From assembly GCF_026151205.1 (NCBI RefSeq), contig NC_087077.1, positions 13,800,983 to 13,864,982 of the forward strand: 64,000 bases of DNA, read 5' to 3'. Of this stretch, positions 1 to 10,996 are shown piece by piece. The stretch is from Bolinopsis microptera (Eukaryota > Ctenophora > Tentaculata > Lobata > Bolinopsidae). How positions within the stretch are numbered: the stretch's first letter is position 1; every line of letters starts with the position of its first letter. A program made the translations under genes and the position numbers. The notes under the pieces were generated by a model that was not told the DNA's origin, ran no database searches, and saw nothing but the letters and a program-made list of their open reading frames with translations.

Positions 1-700
1 CTTCAATGGGCAACCAGGTTGGATGGGATCAATAGTTTGTTCTGAAGCTATTGAAACTGAATGATTGGTATTTTTATGAACATAGTTGTTTTCAGAGAAT
101 TGGGTTCAAGTTCAAAGAAAATCCTGGACCACTTCAATGGGCAACCAGGTTGGATGGGATCAATAGTTTGTTCTGAAGCTATTGAAACTGAATGATTGGT
201 ATTTTTATGAACATAGTTGTTTTCAGAGAATTGGGTTCAAGTTCAAAGAAAATCCTGGACCACTTCAATGGGCAACCAGGTTGGATGGGATCAATAGTTT
301 GTTCTGAAGCTATTGAAACTGAATGATTGGTATTTTTATGAACGTAGTTGTTTTCAGAGAATTGGGTTCAAGTTCAAAGAAAATCCTGAACCACTTCAAT
401 GGGCAACCAGGTAGGATGGGATTAATCATCAATAGTTTGTTCTGAAGCTATTGAAACTGAATGATTGGTATTTTTATGAACATAGTTGTTTTCAGAGAAT
501 TGGGTTCAAGTTCAAAGAAAATCCTGAACCACTTCAATGGGCAACCAGGTAGGATGGGATTAATCATCAATAGTTTGTTCTGAAGCTATTGAAACTGAAT
601 GATTGGTATTTTTATGAACATAGTTGTTTTCAGAGAATTGGGTTCAAGTTCAAAGAAAATACTGAATCACTTCAATGGGCAACCAGGTAGGATGGGAATC
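1..700. repeat. 131/138-bp tandem repeat array
   Basis: A unit beginning CTTCAATGGGCAACCAGG recurs at 1, 132, 263, 394, 532 and about 670. The first three spacings are 131 bp and the later ones 138 bp, the longer form carrying a TTAATCATC-type insertion. Units are nearly identical. The array probably continues left of the window. No ORF is conserved across the units. Confidence 0.95.
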
Positions 701-1800
701 AATGAGGTTTAACTGAATAGGTCAAGTAACAGTAATAGAACATTCAATTTACGGTAAAATGTAACCGTTCAAATTGAAAACCTTTTTCAATTTCGAATGA
801 GTACGATATAGAAAGCAAATATTTCATCACAGCTTTATCTCCGTTTTCTCTTTTGTTAATCTCTGAACTCTATTATTATTGTTCTAGCTCCATATGAACA
901 GGGGGAACTTTAGTGCATGCCCTTCCTAAATTCCTAGGATTTCAATGAAACCCTTCTCCCTGTGTAAAAAGCTTGGGTGATGAAAATAGAACGGCCAAAA
1001 ATCTTTCCCAGAGGGAATTCTAATATTGGGACCGATATCCAGCTGAGTAAGGTTAAAACTTCAAACTCGACTGGGGGAATCTGGTACTAAACTCTCATGA
1101 GATACTGAAGAGTATTGTTGTCGAATGTCGTTGTGCTATTGCAGTTTTAATAGCAAAATTTTCTATTAAAACTGAATGATGGTTCAAGTTCAAAGTAAAT
1201 TCCAGACCACTTCAATGGGTAACCGGTTGGATGGGATTCAATGAGGTTTTAAAATAGTTGAGTAAAAGCAAATTTAGAACAATCCACTTACAGTAAAATG
1301 TAACCTCTCAAAGTGATTCTCACTTTTATTTTCTTTACTGAACAAATCGAGTAAGTATATAGAAATCAGATGTTTCATAGTGCTTTATACCTGTTTTATT
1401 TCACAGCAATCTCTGATGATATGATGTTTATCATATTCTACCTCTCAAATGCTTAGGGAAGTATGAGCATCCCTCCTGCTCCTAATGCCAGCCTTTCCTG
1501 TCAGTTTGTTTAATTGATTATTTGTTTAATTGAGTTATTTTCACTCTGGGAAAGTTCCCATAGCCGAGGATCATATTGGCTAATGATCCAGTAGTATAGT
1601 CAACTACCTTTCCCAAACTGACACCCATCTCCTGACGAGGCAGGGGAGTGTCATTGATCCATTGTTAACTACGTCAGGTGATAGCAGTGGTGGAAATAGT
1701 AAGGTCCCCCCTGGCAAGCCAAAAGGGTACGACCCCCTAATATGATCCCCAGATTGATAATTATAAATAGGTATCAGATATAAGTCTTACAGATATAATG
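701..1800. repeat. Degenerate flank of the tandem array
   Basis: No gene seen. A diverged half-unit (GGTTCAAGTTCAAAG followed by CACTTCAATGGG) lies at about 1172-1225. The sequence after it (TCAATGAGGTTT, then AGTAAAATGTAACC) resembles the sequence after the array at about 697-765. A larger, older duplication of roughly 0.5 kb therefore includes the array edge. Confidence 0.6.
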
Positions 1801-1807
1801 CATCATT

Positions 1808-2833
1808 TTATCCCACTACAAACTGATCTGTCAGGCTGTACGGGCCAGTTATGTTGCTCTCTAAGGACTTCAATAGCATGACTTTATCTCCAACATGAAC
1901 ATCCCCTGGTCTAAGAACCTTCCAATAGCTTCCAAAACAGGGTCTGTTCCGCATGTCCCTAAAAGGTCCTTGCTTGTATATTGTATCATATACCTTTGGG
2001 TTCAGTTTCCCATCTAATGCGTTTACCACACCACATCGTGGGTTCATGAAGGTTTGCTCCAACTCTAACTGGTCCCCAATTTTTATGACTTTCCAAAACC
2101 CCTCCGCACCTGGTGTGTTGCCTTTTACCACCACATTTGGTCGGAGTCTTGCCATCTCAACTTTGGCACCTGATTTTTCATTCATTTCTTCCAATGTGGT
2201 GATTGATGTTATATGAACAGGTGGTACAGGAGCTGGTCTTTTATCAGGTGAAGATCCATAGATAGGGTAATTTACTTCACCTGACAATTTTGTCTCAGGC
2301 ACATAAAGCATTGTAGCGGGTATCCCCAGAACATTGCTAATCCAATTATCTGCTTCATCTCCAAGCTTTTGATATTCTTTGCTATCATTGGGCGTGTCTT
2401 TGAACCTTATTCCAAATATTCGCTCTCCAGACAGAACTTCTTGAAAGGAAATCAACAAATCAGGGTGTCCATCAAGTGATAGGCATAGCTCATCATCATT
2501 GCCACTAGCAAATTGGCAATTTATTGCAGACAATTTACAACCTGGCTCTACATTACTAGATAACTTGGTAACTTGAGGATATAACTGATAGACAGCTATG
2601 CGTTTGTTGTGCTTCGGTCCTGACACCAAGATATTCCAACTGTCTAATGGAATCATCTTAGCTGACCGTAATGGGCCCAAGAACAATTCAGAAACAACAC
2701 CCACATTCTCTTCTTTATCGAAATAATAGAACCTTTGCAAAGTTTCTATCAATGCTAGGGTTCCATTCATTGTCAAGAAGGGTACCATTATAAGTGATTT
2801 ATAATGGTCTTGTAAGAACTGTCTAACATTCAT
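1808..2833 (-). CDS. MOSC-domain protein, MARC-like
   Basis: A 341-aa single-exon ORF. Residues about 45-150 resemble the MOSC N-terminal beta-barrel domain. Residues about 215-340 are a MOSC domain with the LRPNVVVKG strand near residue 235, the PRCGV cysteine near 265 and the C-terminal FGSYWKVLRPGDVHVGDKV block. In the animal mitochondrial amidoxime-reducing component the matching cysteine ligates the molybdenum cofactor, so cofactor binding and reduction of N-hydroxylated compounds are inferred. The length matches the family (about 335-345 aa). The start at 2833 is the first Met of the open frame. The N-terminus is not an obvious transmembrane anchor as in vertebrate MARC, so location is uncertain. 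It stands alone next to a LINE and has no visible introns, so a retrocopy is possible although the frame is intact. Confidence 0.8.
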   Translation of the reverse strand: MNVRQFLQDHYKSLIMVPFLTMNGTLALIETLQRFYYFDKEENVGVVSELFLGPLRSAKMIPLDSWNILVSGPKHNKRIAVYQLYPQVTKLSSNVEPGCKLSAINCQFASGNDDELCLSLDGHPDLLISFQEVLSGERIFGIRFKDTPNDSKEYQKLGDEADNWISNVLGIPATMLYVPETKLSGEVNYPIYGSSPDKRPAPVPPVHITSITTLEEMNEKSGAKVEMARLRPNVVVKGNTPGAEGFWKVIKIGDQLELEQTFMNPRCGVVNALDGKLNPKVYDTIYKQGPFRDMRNRPCFGSYWKVLRPGDVHVGDKVMLLKSLESNITGPYSLTDQFVVG

Positions 2834-3520
2834 ACCTAGATCACTGCACCTGTTATAGAAGTTACATTAACTATGATATTTGCTATGGCTTTACTGTTAA
2901 TCAGAGGACACAAGTGCTATACTATTAAGTTCATAATTAAGATAGGTTTACCTACCTTGAATTTGAATATTTGTTATTATTAATCAGTTTTAATGTACAA
3001 TATCACTCCATGAGGAAGCCATCAACAGTTATATTTAGCCAATATAATATATCACTACTGTAATAACGACGATTTAGCCTCCCGGCATCAATAATGCTAC
3101 AGTAACACAAAATCAATTTATTTTTATACTGGCATTATCAAAAACATTTAAAAATAATTCCTACATATTTGTAAATAGTTGTAATTGTTATTCACTCAAA
3201 TTACTTTAGTTTTTTATTTGAAAATTCAATTAATCATTATATATATAAATCAAGCGTTACATTTCAGCCATGCAAAATTACAATGACATATTTTGATATA
3301 CTAAATGATAAATGGTACTGCAATATAAGTTGCTTAATGTTTGGCCGGATGACAACTAACGAGAAAAATAAACTTGATTATATAATAATTAATTCGGCTG
3401 AACCAACACATAGCAAGAGCCACATTAACGTTGGGGCCGTCTACCAAATTTGAATGACAAACATTAACAAGAAATCAAACATATCATAAATAATTATAAG
3501 GATTTTGTTCATTACAATTC
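2834..3520. other. AT-rich intergenic sequence
   Basis: No gene or clear repeat seen between the MOSC gene and the 3' end of the LINE. The LINE's exact 3' boundary, somewhere near 3450-3600, could not be fixed because no tail repeat or target duplication was recognised. Confidence 0.5.
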
Positions 3521-3626
3521 CGTCACAACTGATAAAGAAAAAAGAAAAGGACAAGCTGATAGGAAATTGGACGGACAGAATTGTAACCAACAAAAACAAA
3601 TTTCTGAGACTCATAAGACTGATGAG

Positions 3627-6600
3627 CTAATCTGGCCAGACTGTATCGGCAGCCCAGAGGTACTTGATCAGTTTGGCCTTAAAAGTAGAAATCTGCTCTG
3701 ACTGCCGGATACATACTGGTAGACTATTCCATTTCAGCATAGATCTATGAAAAAAGCTATTTCGGAAGGCATCCGAGCAGGGCACAGTGGTACTCATGTA
3801 AGTTGAAGTATCCGACATATCAATTATTTGAGCATTGTGCCTAGTGTATCGGGTGCCCTCTGGACGGCATAGGACTATATATGCAGGGAGCGAAACTGGA
3901 ATTATGCTATTCACTATTTTATAGAAGGTCATAAGATCGTTATAAATAAACTTCTGTTTAACAGGGAGAATATTTAGTTTCTTTTGCTCTGTAGCAAGTT
4001 TATCGTCATTATAACTGGAGTAAGGTTCACCATTGATCCATTTAATAGCCCTCTTTTGGATAGCAACAAACTGTTGAAGATGAGTTGCAGATTGAGGGGA
4101 CCATATGACAGAACAATGTTCAAATATAGACCTAATTAACGCTAAATAGAACGATCTTTTCTGCCTTTTATCAGTAGTGAAATGACATGTTCTCTTAAGT
4201 AGTCCAAGTCTAGAGGTAGCTTTGCACAACATTGTGCACCCCAATTAAACCTGGAGTTTATTGCGACTCCTAAATCTGACTGAGACGGCACAAAGTCAAT
4301 ATCACTTCCAGAAAGTTTATAAAAGAAGGTATTGAATGGCAAGTTATCCAGCACGTTTCTTTGCAGGGACACAGAGAGGGCTTTGCACTTTTGTGGGTGG
4401 AACTTCATTCGATTTCTCACTGACCAATCATATAATCTGTTGATGTCATTTTGGATTATGTGATGGTCAGGGTAACCAAGGATCTCCCTCCAAATTTTAG
4501 TGTCATCTGCATAAAGGGCGATATTGGTGCCTTCAGAGACACAGGAGAACATGTCATTTATAAATATTACAAACAATAAAGGGCCAAGTATAGAACCTTG
4601 AGGGACACCAGACCGAACTGGTAGAGAAGAAGACGTTTCGCCTCCTATCACTACTTGTTGTTGTCGCCCCTCAAGATAGGACTTAATAAATTTAAGCATT
4701 AGTCCATCGACATTAAAAATATTCTTTAATTTACTTAAAATGAGGTCATGCGAAACGCTATCAAAAGCTTTCGCAAAATCAAAATATATTATATCAGTCC
4801 TGGACCTGTCATTCAATGCAAGTGCAAGATTGTCCGTGAAAGGTATCATTTGGGTTGTGCATGAACGTTCATTAACAAAACCGTGTTGTCGGTCATCCAA
4901 CAGATCAGAACATGCAGCGTATAATGCAGTCTTTATGCACCTTTCAAAGACTTTCATTACAAGAGATGTTAACGAGATAGGCCCGTAGTTCTCAACCGAA
5001 GACTTATCGCCCTTTTTGTGCACTGGTACTACAAGTGCCAGTTTTCAATCAGGGGGTATGCATCCGCTCGAGAAAGACAGGTTAAATAAAACACTAAGTG
5101 GGTATGCAAGGCTTTGGGCACAGTTTTTGAGGACTCTCCCATGAATCCCATCAGGGCCAGGGGCCTTGTTAGGATTTAACTTTTTAAGAATCAACAGAAC
5201 ATCTTCTCTGCTAAACACAAGACTTGAAAAACAATCATCACGAAAATCTATGTCAATGTCATAATCGCTCTCTTGAGAAAACTGCTCATAAAAATATTCG
5301 TTAAAAAGGGCAGCTTGATCAGATGGATTGTTTCGAAAGCGATTATGATATTTGACAGTTTCAGGGATCCTGGTTGACTTTGATTTAGATTTAACATAGG
5401 TCCAGAATTTCTTGGAGATAAGAGCATCATCGGAGTCATCCTCAACACTGAGTCTCATTCTTTCGTCCATCAAATTTTTAAATTTTGTGCGAAATGCACG
5501 AAACTTTTGTTTATGAGACTCAGAGTTGCTCCCCTTATGCCTTATTCTCCATTTCTCCTTATTTCGTAGGAGACGATCACATTCGGAGTCATACCATGGG
5601 GGCTGGAACTGAGACTTAATGGTCTTTTTAGGGATCCATCGGTCACAGGCTGCACCGAGAACTCCTCTGAATCGACTCCAGGCAAGATAAGGATCATTAC
5701 ACTCAAATATACTATCCCAATCGATGCTAAATAACTCAGAATTCAGGCCCCTAAAATTACCTTTACTATAATTAAAGATCTTTCTTTTAGGCTGCTTAAT
5801 ATACTTGGTCTTAATATCAATGTCAAATGTGATACAAAAGTGGTCGGACATACACATTTCGTTTTGATCTAAAACTTTAACATTCTTAATAAGGTTTTGA
5901 ATGTTAGTGAACACAAGATCTAAGGTGTTGCCTGACTTGTGAGTAGGGGAGCTAATAAGTTGTGTATGTCCGAGGTCATCAGTGAGAAAATTTACAAAGC
6001 TAGAATGTAGCTGGCAAGATGACTGACCATCTGGCCAGGAAATCGAAGCCAAATTAAAGTCACCTACCAGAATGTGCCTTTGCAATTTTCTGGCAGATGC
6101 TAAAGTAACAAAATGTTTCTTGAAAGATTCAAAATTATCTAAGCCAAGCGTTCCTACTCTATAAAATGTTGATATACAAAAGTTTCTTCCACACTGAGTC
6201 TTAATTATGATGGATAATAATTCAGCTTGAACACTAACTTTAGAGAACTTTAGACTCGAGATATCAATGTCTGTTCTATGGGCAATCAGAACACCACCTT
6301 CGTTTTTTCTGAATTTCTTGGGCTGGGTTGCATCCACTGGATGCGATCTTAAGGATCGGTCAAGCCTAAATACTTTGTATTTGTCAGGGAGCACCTCATT
6401 ACTGAGAATGGAATTTTTCAGCCATGTCTCGTTTAGAATAATGATATGAGGCTTATGTTTGTAGATATAACCATGGAATTCATGTATCTTGGTCATATTT
6501 AGTGGTGGTGTTCCTGATGCTAAATTGCGTGTATTTAGGAAACCATGGACATTATTGTAAACAACGGATAAATTTGGTCCAGGGTTCAGTAAGGAACAAT

Positions 6601-6883
6601 TACAAATTACTATCAGGGAAATATTAAGGAGAGATAGAAAAACCAGACCACACCTAGACATGACCCCAAGCCAGCTGCTGGTTATACTGAAAAGTAACTT
6701 AACAGTCTGTTTCGGTGACATGGTAGGTGACAGTTCGGTTTTTGTGGTAGATAGCAATTTGACAGAAATTGCAGCTAAGGCTGTCCCAATGCCCCCCTCC
6801 CCCCTATACACAAGTTTAAAGTGTCTGAGAAAATGGTACAAAATATTACTATAAAGTAAAGATTTATGGATGACCTCAAACAT
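3627..6883 (-). pseudogene. LINE ORF2: AP-like endonuclease plus reverse transcriptase, broken
   Basis: The N-terminal part is an endonuclease/exonuclease/phosphatase domain with its key blocks present: NNVHGF, LNETWL, VGDFNLASISW and SDHFCITFD. The RT part follows with NKAPGPDG, GVPQGSILGPLLF and the catalytic YADD box (IALYADDTKIW), then a C-terminal region ending WAADTVWPD. There is no RNase H domain, consistent with CR1/L2-type elements. Two lesions are visible. A TGA at about 5045 sits where a Trp codon is expected (between CIPPD and KLALVVPVHKKG). A frameshift at about 4200-4244 moves the frame within the segment around the sequence NWGAQCCAK. Both are single events in otherwise well-preserved coding sequence, so inactivation looks recent. 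Confidence 0.9.
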
Positions 6884-7442
6884 GGTACAGAGTGTATTTT
6901 AGGTTGTAGGGGAGCACCAGGGAGTATATTAGCATCGATAGTCAAAGAAAATATATACAAAATAACATAAAAATAAAATATACCCAATAGAGCACATAAC
7001 ATATGACGAGACAGAAGACAGGACAACAAATTTTCCCCGTTACCTCTATTACTTTTACTGATGATAACATACCTAGAAAACATACCAGTTGCAACACGGT
7101 GTTGTTGAGCCGATATTCCCATGGAACTTTAAAGTATATTATCAACAGAATTGTGTCTCGCCGTTGTGTTTTGTTAGGTATTGTGCTATAATATGAAGTA
7201 ACATACATTATGCTATCACTTCGTTTGAATACATATAAATAACATCCAAATGATCAGATCCAATAGGATACTGATGCAGACAATGAAAAATTTAAATATT
7301 GAATTGAATTACCACATCAGTATCCCAATGGATTAAACCACTTTGAGTGTATGATTCTGAGATAGAACTTTGCCAACACTGGCAACCCAGCTTTGGGGCT
7401 GGGATGAATATCATAAAAGCCCCTATTGTCACATTTAGGAAA

Positions 7443-8356
7443 TAGTAAAACAAATTTTTTAGTAAAACAAATTTAAATTTTGGTATTTATTAATAACAAT
7501 CAAAACATATCATATCATAAAAATAAAGCCGCGCGTTGGTTGACTGCCTCAGTATGGTGAATAATTTAAGCTTGAAGGTGCCCTGCGCATTTACAGAACA
7601 TTATGCGGCGATCACATGATCACGAGGACCTGTGAGCGCCAAATTTAATTTAAACTTTCTAGAAATCGTACATCACTACGAGTTACTCATGCTTTTGAAT
7701 TATAGGAGTGCGGATTGTCAGGTATTTCATTCATTCATACTTAATCGGTTTAAAGCTGTATATTTAGAGCTCACTATTGTTTGAACTATGAAAGCAGAAC
7801 GTAAATAATGGACAATATACCGACGACAATACCAAGGACCCGAGTGCCGCATTGACTTTTCCGGATCCGTTTTTACCGAAGGCTTATCCACCAGTTACTC
7901 ATGCTGCATGTATAGTCTGATAATATTTTGTTTTATCTCTAGCAAGCATTCTGTAAGTTGGAGTGTCGTATTTATTATAGAAGAGCCAGCCAACCTCCGC
8001 ATTACAATCTTTTGTATGCCAGGTTCGTTTATAAAATCTAATCATATAATAAGATTGATCCAATAGTCTAAGATGAACGGTATATCTTAGCTCATCGTTA
8101 TTAAAATCCTAATGGATGAATTAATCAAGTAATGTTCCCTTCCAACACAACTAAACAACAAACAAATGCTTGCTCACCAGTGGTGACGCAATCGTAGGGG
8201 CATGCAGTTGGTTCAGATAACTCTCACCCCGACGACAGCGTCGAGAAATTATCAAATTATGCATTTGCGCCATACTGGACACATTTTATATTTAATATTT
8301 TGTGGTTTGTAGAAATTAGTGTCATCTAAAGTATAGCTTAACTGGCGAGCAAGCAT
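7443..8356 (+). repeat. 914-bp dispersed repeat, copy 1
   Basis: Nearly identical in inverted orientation to 32777-33693. The left boundary begins TAGTAAAACAAATT and the right boundary ends GGCGAGCAAGCAT. A 191-bp sub-unit at its right end (8166-8356) is bounded by inverted TGCTTGCTCACCAGT and ACTGGCGAGCAAGCA. No protein-coding frame was seen, so it is a non-autonomous element. The left end shares a TTTTGTTTTACTA-like motif (in reverse) with sites at about 10670 and 61690-61730. Confidence 0.9.
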
Positions 8357-8682
8357 CGTCCCACTCGGCGGGGACGAAAATACCGAGTCCAATCACAGAA
8401 AGTTAACCAAAAGATAAAAACAAGAGCTCGGATATCAACAAAAATCACACGCTCCAGACGACGGGGGAAGAGAGGATATGAAGTAAGCTGCTGGGCTCAA
8501 CAAATTTTGATAATTGTAAACAAATTTGTTCTTGTGCCCTATAATAATTTGGTATTGAGGTATGACCCTGTACTGTGCGTGATAGTGAAAATGAAAGTGA
8601 ATGTGAATCTTTAATGCGAACGAAATGAGTTATGGCCAGACGATTCTTCAATTTCAAAATAATAAAGTCAAAGGACTCTGTT

Positions 8683-10207
8683 TTAAAATACAAGCTCATT
8701 CTTATCAAAGTTTAATTCTGTCCATTCTAATTCTTCGTACCTGGACTGTATCTTGAGTAGCTCACTTTTCAGTGTTACTTTAACTAAGTTCGTTGACTTA
8801 GTAAAGCTTATCAAACTGTCAATTTTTCGACAGTCGTTCCACATTTTTGTTGATTGATAAATGAAAGAGGAGGATGGGTTCGGGGTGGGGGTTTTTTTCC
8901 ATAGCGGTCTAAGAAAGCCCAAAAAACATCAAGGTAAAACAGTTTATGCCTAGAGCAGCGATCAAAGATCAAATTATTCATAGCACAAACATTACCAGGG
9001 ATTTTATCTTGTCCGTTGGGGTGGACTGGTGGAATAGCTTGTACAAGAACACGTGCATTTGGATAAAGTTTTTTTGCTGTCTTCATAAGGTCACTCACAG
9101 GGGTCTTGAGATGATTGACACCCTGGGTACAGTACCGGATGTCGTTGGCACCGAAGCTTAAGAACAGTTTCTTTACCTGCACAAGAGGGTTCTTTGTATG
9201 AAAGGCCTCAATAGATTTCTGTATAGCTGAGATCTTAAGCCCACCCTTAGCTATGTTGGTGACAGTTTCTTTACCTCTACTGAGGCGATCAGCGTCCAAT
9301 CGAGCAGCAAAGGAGTCACCAGCAATGAGAATGATAGACTTCTGGTGTTTTTGAGAGTCTGTGATGGGAGCTTTTGGGGATACCTTATTAGGACTGTCGG
9401 ATGTAGGAGAGGGAAGAATAGGAGATGAAGGAGAAGAGGAAGGTGTGGTTAACTTTCTGAAGGAGAGACTATACCTCCAACAAATTTCATTGTCAGAGGG
9501 TGCAACTCCTGGGGCAATCCTGTGCCTCATGACTTGCTGTGCACCAGGCTTCATGATGTTCAGTGTGCCATTGGTGGCAGGAAGGGTGAAGTCTGCGTTA
9601 ATCAACTCTTGGGCTGGCCTTGACCTAGAGGCCCTAGTTGTGCGTTGTTCTACTTGGGTTGTATCGAGCACAAACTCAAGTGACCGCGGAGCCCCTATTG
9701 AGTAAGTGCAAATGGAGCTGGACTGTGATATTATTAGGTCTTCATCGTCTTTATGGAGGCTTAACTTAGCTTGCTGAGTGTCGTACCTAGTAACAAGGCA
9801 AGCATCCATGTTGTTGGTGGTGGAGGGGAGGTCATTAATAAGTCCCATCAACTTAAAGATGCTAGGGAAGTTGTTGATGGGATGTGGCTTGTTAACTATG
9901 TTACCAAAGCAGTAGTCTTCTGATGAAGGGCTTAGCCATAGGGTGTGGACTTTTTTAGATTTGCCTTCAAGATTCATTGAATCTAATTCTTCTGTGATTT
10001 TCTTGAATAGATTTTCATCCATTCCAGGGAGGACTGGAACGTGCTCTACGAGCGTATGTGGGCTATACGAGACATTTTGAACAGTAGTTTCCTTCTTCGT
10101 TTTCTTTTCCTTCTTCTTTTCATCTATACGTTCTATTTTAGAAGCAAGCTTTTTCTCTTTCAGACTGTCCAGGATACTCTGAGTAAGGATATATTTTTGA
10201 GTTTGTT
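8683..10207 (-). pseudogene. LINE ORF1: AlkB-like dioxygenase plus SGNH esterase
   Basis: The open frame starts after a stop at about 10208 with a basic, Lys/Glu-rich coiled segment; its first Met is at 10022. Numbering from that Met, residues about 85-190 are an AlkB-like 2-oxoglutarate/Fe(II) oxygenase with an HxD iron motif (LSLHKDDED), a distal His (VMRHRIAPG) and the paired arginines of RYSLSFRK. Residues about 230-380 are an SGNH hydrolase with GDSFA, a KGG block and LSFGANDIR. The frame shifts at a run of seven T at about 8891-8897, after which reading continues in another frame to 8683 with TPNPSSSFIYQ. The terminal DxxH block of the esterase was not found. Esterase ORF1s are known in CR1 elements; the AlkB fusion is the unusual part. 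All AlkB catalytic residues are intact, so activity was probably kept until recently. Confidence 0.75.
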
Positions 10208-10261
10208 ATAATTGTCATTCAAACGTATTTTGAGTGATTTGTATGTAATAAATGCATTCAT

Positions 10262-10358
10262 TCATTCTATTTGGGGAGCCGCGCACTCGTGCGCAGTGAG
10301 TCATACAACTGACAACGTATAATTATATGACAAGACCTTGACTGATTGTTGAAATTCA
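10262..10358 (-). mobile_element. Diverged partial copy of the triple-hairpin MITE
   Basis: GGGGAGCCGCGCACTCGTG followed by GTCATACAAC matches the reverse complement of the left half of the element at 10374-10464 and ends TATATGACAA. It lacks a recognisable second end and is immediately preceded by an ATTCATTCATTC tail of another fragment. Confidence 0.6.
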
Positions 10359-10373
10359 ACATCTAACGTCATC

Positions 10374-10464
10374 TTGTCATACGTTGTATGACCCGCCGCG
10401 CACGAAGTGCGCGGCTCCCCCTGTATCGTCAGAACGATAAAGTGGGGGTCGCAACGTGATACAA
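10374..10464 (+). mobile_element. Triple-hairpin MITE, copy 1 (91 bp)
   Basis: Begins TTGTCATACGTTGTATGAC and ends GTGATACAA, with imperfect terminal inverted repeats. It is flanked by a perfect 8-bp duplication, ACGTCATC, at 10366-10373 and 10465-10472. Inside are two short palindromes, GTCATACGTTGTATGAC and GCCGCGCACGAAGTGCGCGGC. The 8-bp duplication is typical of hAT-like (also P or Merlin) transposases; it has no coding capacity. Confidence 0.9.
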
Positions 10465-10550
10465 ACGTCATCAAGCGTCATTTAGCGTGATATGACGCTA
10501 GATGTCGCTAATTGTCGGTAGTATATAGTATAGATGGCGCTAGATACCGC

Positions 10551-10966
10551 TTACTGGGCAGCGCTCAGCCTGTCATTCCGCCTAATTTCTATTTATGAAC
10601 ATGATAGCCTGAGGTCCCCAATTAAGATGCCGCCAGTTAAATATTTGAACTAAATATTTTGAAAATAAAATTTTGTTTTACTAGTTAGCGACAATTAGCG
10701 ACAATGCTTAATTGACGATGTCAATTCTTTGCAGCTGATTTCCAGGAAACTTTACTGGTAGGGGCCTAACTTCGAAAATGAAAGAGATAGGAACGTCTGG
10801 TTTTCAACAAAATTTTCGCCTTGTAAAAATAACGTTTCCTCCCCAGGTGGAAAATTCAAAACAATGTAGATTTTGAATTATCGCGAAAAGTCTTACCTGG
10901 GGACCTCACGCTATCTTGTTCATAAAAGAGATTCGGCGGAATGACAAGCTGAGCGCGGCCCAGTAA
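10551..10966. mobile_element. Long-TIR MITE, TTACTGGGC family (416 bp)
   Basis: Arms of about 75 bp (10551-10625 and 10891-10966) are inverted copies beginning TTACTGGGC and running through GCGCTCAGCCTGTCATTCCG to GAGGTCCCCA. The centre has no ORF and contains a TTTTGTTTTACTA motif. Solo or rearranged arms of the same family occur at about 16404-16480, 59845-60027 and 61400-61485. Confidence 0.85.
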
Positions 10967-10996
10967 GAAAAGTCATATTTTAGGCCTTATAAAACT

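Larger units (their letters stand above)
3530..10210 (-). mobile_element. CR1/L2-type LINE with two ORFs, interrupted
   Basis: A minus-strand non-LTR retrotransposon reads from about 10210 down to about 3530: ORF1 (8683-10207), a spacer, then ORF2 (3627-6883). The spacer is split by an unrelated 914-bp dispersed repeat (7443-8356), whose second copy at 32777-33693 has no LINE around it. Removing that insertion restores an ordinary ORF1-ORF2 spacing. Pairing the two ORFs into one element is inferred from order and strand. The 5' end looks truncated, since ORF1's open frame extends about 62 codons upstream of its first Met and then meets a stop at about 10208. Confidence 0.75.

Noticed and set aside
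9361..9705. 114-codon plus-strand ORF
   Set aside because: It is the shadow of the AlkB-SGNH ORF on the opposite strand.
10390..10420. GCCGCGCACGAAGTGCGCGGC as a transcription terminator or tRNA-like arm
   Set aside because: It recurs inside MITE copies with target duplications, so it is part of a mobile element.
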